Shown one piece after another: positions 5,463 to 7,731 of a stretch of DNA of 7,731 nt (positions are counted from its first letter, which is position 1; the number at the start of each line of letters is the position of its first letter). Both the position numbers and the translations under genes were made by a program. The notes below the pieces were generated by a model. It did not search any database. It was not told where the DNA came from and worked only from the letters and a program-made list of their open reading frames with translations. Source of the stretch: an uncultured Oscillospiraceae bacterium (lineage in GTDB: Bacteria; Bacillota; Clostridia; Oscillospirales; Oscillospiraceae); NCBI GenBank assembly GCA_910588045.1, contig CAJUPS010000127.1, forward strand, positions 1 through 7,731, given 5' to 3'.

Positions 5463-6566
5463 TTACGCCGCAGGGATACACCAATTTTCATTCTCCCCCG
5501 GCTCTGCGGTCATCAGCACGACCTCCGGCCAGCTCTCCACGCCCTCCGGCGCGGCCAGGGCCGCCAGGGCGGCGGCAGGGTCGGCGGTCTGAACGTACAC
5601 GCCGTCCGCCAGCGGCAGCAGCGTCGCCAGATCCACGCCGGACTCCTCCTGGTTCTCTCCGGCCAGCTGCGCCTCGGTCAGTAGCAGGGAAACCTTTGTC
5701 CCGTAGGGCTCCACCGCTGCGCGGATCTCCGTGAGCAGCTGGGCCAGGGCGTCCTTCTTCTCCATGGTGTTGTTCTGGTAGCCGATTTTGTAGGTGTTGC
5801 CCCGGGTGGGGTAGCACAGCTCCTCCAGCAGCAGCTCGTCAAAGCCCAACTGGGCGCACTCCGCCGCCAGACCCGTCACATACTGCCGGGCCAGCTCCTT
5901 CTCCGGCTCCAGCCAGTGATAGGAGTGGTTGTCGTACCACACATACCCGCCCTTCTGGCAGATGGCGGCATCCTTCATGTTGGCGAAAGCGTAGTAGCTG
6001 TCGTGGAGCACGTTGAACCGGGCCACGGACAGCAGGCCCTCCGTGCCGCAGAAGGCGCGCAGGCGCTCCGTCTCCTCCTCACCGGTTTTGACGGCCTTCG
6101 GCTGCCCGGTGGGGGAGGCCCAGAAAATTTCGCCCGCGTTATTCCGGACGGTGTACACAAAGCCGCTGGCCCCCTGGGCCGCCAGACCCTGGGTCAGCTC
6201 CACGCCGTCGCCCGGCAGGGCGGAGAGCTCCGCCAGATGGTGCTCGCCGAAGAGGTCCACCGGCTCTGGCTCCGGTTCCGGCTCCGGCTCAGGTGTGGGT
6301 TCGGGATCGTCAATCACCAGTTGGACCGGGGGCGCGGCGGGCTCAGGGTCCTCCTCCTCCTCTGGCTGGGAGGGAGCAGGTGTGGGCAGATAGACCCTGC
6401 CGAAGTAGGGCAGCTCCAAATAAATCCGACCGTCGTCGGCATAGGAAGCGTTGAGCTGAGCGAATAAAAACAGGCAGGCGGCAGCTAGAACCAGGACCAA
6501 TAGAATAATGAGCAACCAAGAGCCCAACGAGCGCCGACCCCGATAATTTTGGTATCCCTTTGCCAC
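5463..6566 (-). CDS. Membrane-anchored DUF4015-like putative glycoside hydrolase
   Basis: 367 aa starting at GTG 6566 (GTG GCA AAG), with AGAGGA about 6 nt upstream; no ATG is better placed. Residues 1-15 are basic, 16-36 are a single hydrophobic membrane segment, and 61-103 are a Pro/Glu linker with consecutive EP dipeptides (about 90-102), probably spanning the wall. The globular part (about 105-367) resembles the putative glycosyl hydrolase family DUF4015: a beta-barrel start GFVYTVRNNAGEIFWAS, ARFNVLHDSYYAFANMKDAAI, a YVWYDNHSYHWLEP block and the GFDELLLEELCYP motif (241-253). Typical members read FDEIQFDYVRFP there, so the acidic residue is Glu instead of Asp and the following Y-V-R is changed; catalysis is therefore uncertain. 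N-in, outside-facing topology is inferred. It is convergent with the surface-protein gene and divergent from tyrA, so it appears to be a single-gene unit. Confidence 0.82.
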   Translation of the reverse strand: MAKGYQNYRGRRSLGSWLLIILLVLVLAAACLFLFAQLNASYADDGRIYLELPYFGRVYLPTPAPSQPEEEEDPEPAAPPVQLVIDDPEPTPEPEPEPEPEPVDLFGEHHLAELSALPGDGVELTQGLAAQGASGFVYTVRNNAGEIFWASPTGQPKAVKTGEEETERLRAFCGTEGLLSVARFNVLHDSYYAFANMKDAAICQKGGYVWYDNHSYHWLEPEKELARQYVTGLAAECAQLGFDELLLEELCYPTRGNTYKIGYQNNTMEKKDALAQLLTEIRAAVEPYGTKVSLLLTEAQLAGENQEESGVDLATLLPLADGVYVQTADPAAALAALAAPEGVESWPEVVLMTAEPGENENWCIPAA

Positions 6567-6705
6567 AGATGTTCCTCTTTTCTATATTAGGATTCAAAAA
6601 AGGGGAGATCCCGTCTATTCCTCCTTACCATACCACATCTGGCGGGGAACATGCAACTAGATTTTGGGAAAAATGATAAATTTTACAATTTGGTTACTTT
6701 ACATC

Positions 6706-6734
6706 TCCACAAACGGGGAAAAGTATGGTATACT
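6706..6734 (+). promoter_or_regulatory. Promoter of tyrA
   Basis: TCCACA (6706-6711, 4 of 6) and TATACT (6729-6734, 5 of 6) separated by 17 nt, with a TGG extension before the -10. Transcription would start near 6741, giving a leader of about 54 nt. A TTGACA at 6750-6755 lies further downstream but has no partner -10 at proper spacing. Confidence 0.55.
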
Positions 6735-6739
6735 TTTCC
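6717..6739. repeat. 10-bp palindrome overlapping the tyrA -10 box (operator candidate)
   Basis: Perfect arms GGAAAAGTAT (6717-6726) and ATACTTTTCC (6730-6739) around GGT. The -10 hexamer TATACT lies within it, so a dimeric repressor bound here would block RNA polymerase. It lies almost entirely upstream of the predicted start, so an RNA hairpin role is less likely. The regulator is unknown. Confidence 0.5.
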
Positions 6740-6794
6740 ATCATCTATCTTGACAAAAGGTGGACTTATCTCTGCAAGACAGGAAGAAATGCAC

Positions 6795-7640
6795 ATGATA
6801 AAGACAGTAGGTATCGCCGGTCTGGGTTTGATCGGCGGCAGTATGGCCAAGGCGATCCACAAATATACGGACTGCACCCTCCTGGGGTACAACCGCAGCG
6901 GCGCGGTGCTCAGTCGGGCGCTGGACGAGGGCGTGCTGGACGGGGTGCTGACAGAGGAGCGGCTCGCGGAGTGCGACCTGGTCATCGTGGCGCTGTACCC
7001 GGAGGCCACGGTGGAGTATGTCACCCGCCACCGGGACCAGTTCCGCAAGGGCGGCATCGTCATGGACTGCGGCGGCGTAAAGGGCGTGGTCTGCGGTCCT
7101 TTGCAGGAGGTTGTGAGGGACGCGGAGTTCCACTTCATAGGGGGGCACCCCATGGCGGGCATTGAGCGCAGCGGCTACGCCAACGCCTTTCCTGAACTGT
7201 TCCAGGGGGCGTCCCTGATCCTGACCCCCTACTCAGGCACGCCTCAGGCGTGTCTGGATGACATCTGGGAGCTGGCCCGGAAGCTGGGCTTCGGGCATCT
7301 CCAGCCCTCCACGCCGGAGGAACACGATCATATTATAGCCTACACCTCCCAGCTGGCCCACGTGGTGAGCTGCGCCTATGTTGGGAGCCCCTCGGCCCCC
7401 AACTTTGAGGGGTTCTCCGCCGGGAGCTTCAAGGATATGACACGGGTGGCCAAGCTCAATGAGGACATGTGGACGGAGTTGTTTCTGGAGAACCAGGAGG
7501 CTCTTGTCCGCGAGATTGATACGCTGGTGGAAGAGCTGGCAGCTTTCGCCTACACCATCCGCCGGGGAGACCGGGAGCGGCTGAGGGATATGCTCAAACA
7601 TGCCAGAGAGATCAAGGAGGCCATCGACAAAGATTGTTGA
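6795..7640 (+). CDS. tyrA: Prephenate dehydrogenase
   Basis: 281 aa that would oxidatively decarboxylate prephenate to 4-hydroxyphenylpyruvate in tyrosine synthesis. The chosen ATG (6795, MIKTVGIAG) leads directly into the first Rossmann strand, with AGGA 10 nt upstream; ATG 6789 is possible but only 4 nt from it. Seen: dinucleotide motif GLGLIGGS (9-16), GYNRS after the second strand (31-35), DCGGVKG (91-97), GGHPMAG (116-122) with the substrate-site His118, HDHIIAYTSQLAH ending in His189, and DMTRVA with Arg217. The helical C-terminal dimerisation domain follows. There is no chorismate mutase domain and no ACT domain, so no built-in tyrosine feedback site is seen. The residue after the second strand is Asn rather than Asp, so NADP use is possible. 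No other aromatic pathway gene is in view. Confidence 0.93.
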   Translation: MIKTVGIAGLGLIGGSMAKAIHKYTDCTLLGYNRSGAVLSRALDEGVLDGVLTEERLAECDLVIVALYPEATVEYVTRHRDQFRKGGIVMDCGGVKGVVCGPLQEVVRDAEFHFIGGHPMAGIERSGYANAFPELFQGASLILTPYSGTPQACLDDIWELARKLGFGHLQPSTPEEHDHIIAYTSQLAHVVSCAYVGSPSAPNFEGFSAGSFKDMTRVAKLNEDMWTELFLENQEALVREIDTLVEELAAFAYTIRRGDRERLRDMLKHAREIKEAIDKDC

Positions 7641-7645
7641 TAACT

Positions 7646-7662
7646 GCGGCGCTACGCGCCGC
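7646..7662 (+). terminator. Hairpin after tyrA, probable terminator
   Basis: GCGGCGC and GCGCCGC form a perfect 7-bp stem with a TAC loop, 5 nt after the stop codon, followed by the T-rich GACTGCTTGTTTCT. A second GC-rich hairpin, CCGGGACC (7687-7694) with GGCCCCGG (7700-7707, one mismatch), follows and may strengthen it. The tail is not a clean U tract. Confidence 0.5.
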
Positions 7663-7731
7663 GACTGCTTGTTTCTCGTCGAAGGCCCGGGACCTACGCG
7701 GCCCCGGACTCCGCGCCTACTTTTGCCGCGC

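Noticed and set aside
6582..6587. TAATAT as -10 of the DUF4015-like gene
   Set aside because: No acceptable -35 at the right distance on the minus strand, so the promoter is left unassigned.

Overview
The window looks like chromosome from a high-GC, gut-type anaerobic Firmicute of the Clostridia (Oscillospiraceae/Flavonifractor-like). This placement is inferred from the gene families (single-chain molybdenum hydroxylase, DUF4015-type protein, stand-alone Xer-like recombinase, cyclic-di-GMP-I riboswitch in front of a secreted protein), GC-rich third codon positions, Shine-Dalgarno sequences and Bacillota-type promoters. No phylogenetic search was possible.

Layout: (1) 1-2462, minus strand: most of a single-chain [2Fe-2S]/molybdopterin hydroxylase of the xanthine dehydrogenase family, cut by the left window edge just after its catalytic Glu, with a good promoter at 2512-2540. 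(2) 2705-3529, plus: a 274-aa tyrosine recombinase with a full catalytic set. (3) 3537-3787: an AT-rich segment of about 250 bp bounded by a 26-bp inverted repeat (23/26 identical), starting 7 bp after the recombinase stop. It holds a long hairpin and an extended -10 promoter that currently points left. (4) 3821-4016: a second promoter candidate and a clear cyclic-di-GMP-I (GEMM-I) riboswitch whose outer P1 strand can alternatively form a hairpin reaching the Shine-Dalgarno sequence. (5) 4017-5378, plus: a secreted surface protein with a signal peptide, a beta-helix-like N-terminal half, a proline-rich linker and a degenerate S-layer-homology-like C-terminus. (6) 5419-5446: a strong hairpin between convergent genes. 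(7) 5463-6566, minus: a membrane-anchored DUF4015-like putative glycoside hydrolase. (8) 6795-7640, plus: prephenate dehydrogenase (TyrA), with a palindrome over its -10 box and GC-rich hairpins after its stop.

The most interesting part is 2705-5378. A recombinase, a small invertible-looking DNA segment with inverted sites, a cyclic-di-GMP riboswitch and a surface protein lie consecutively on one strand. My reading is a two-layer switch for a cell-surface protein: slow, heritable on/off inversion plus fast second-messenger control. The organisation resembles the cwpV and flagellar switches of Clostridioides difficile, but here a dedicated recombinase sits directly beside the switch. Inversion itself, and whether it controls the surface protein rather than the recombinase, cannot be proven from one sequence. 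The metabolic genes on both sides look like ordinary chromosome, so the AT-rich stretch from about 3530 to 4800 is the accessory island.
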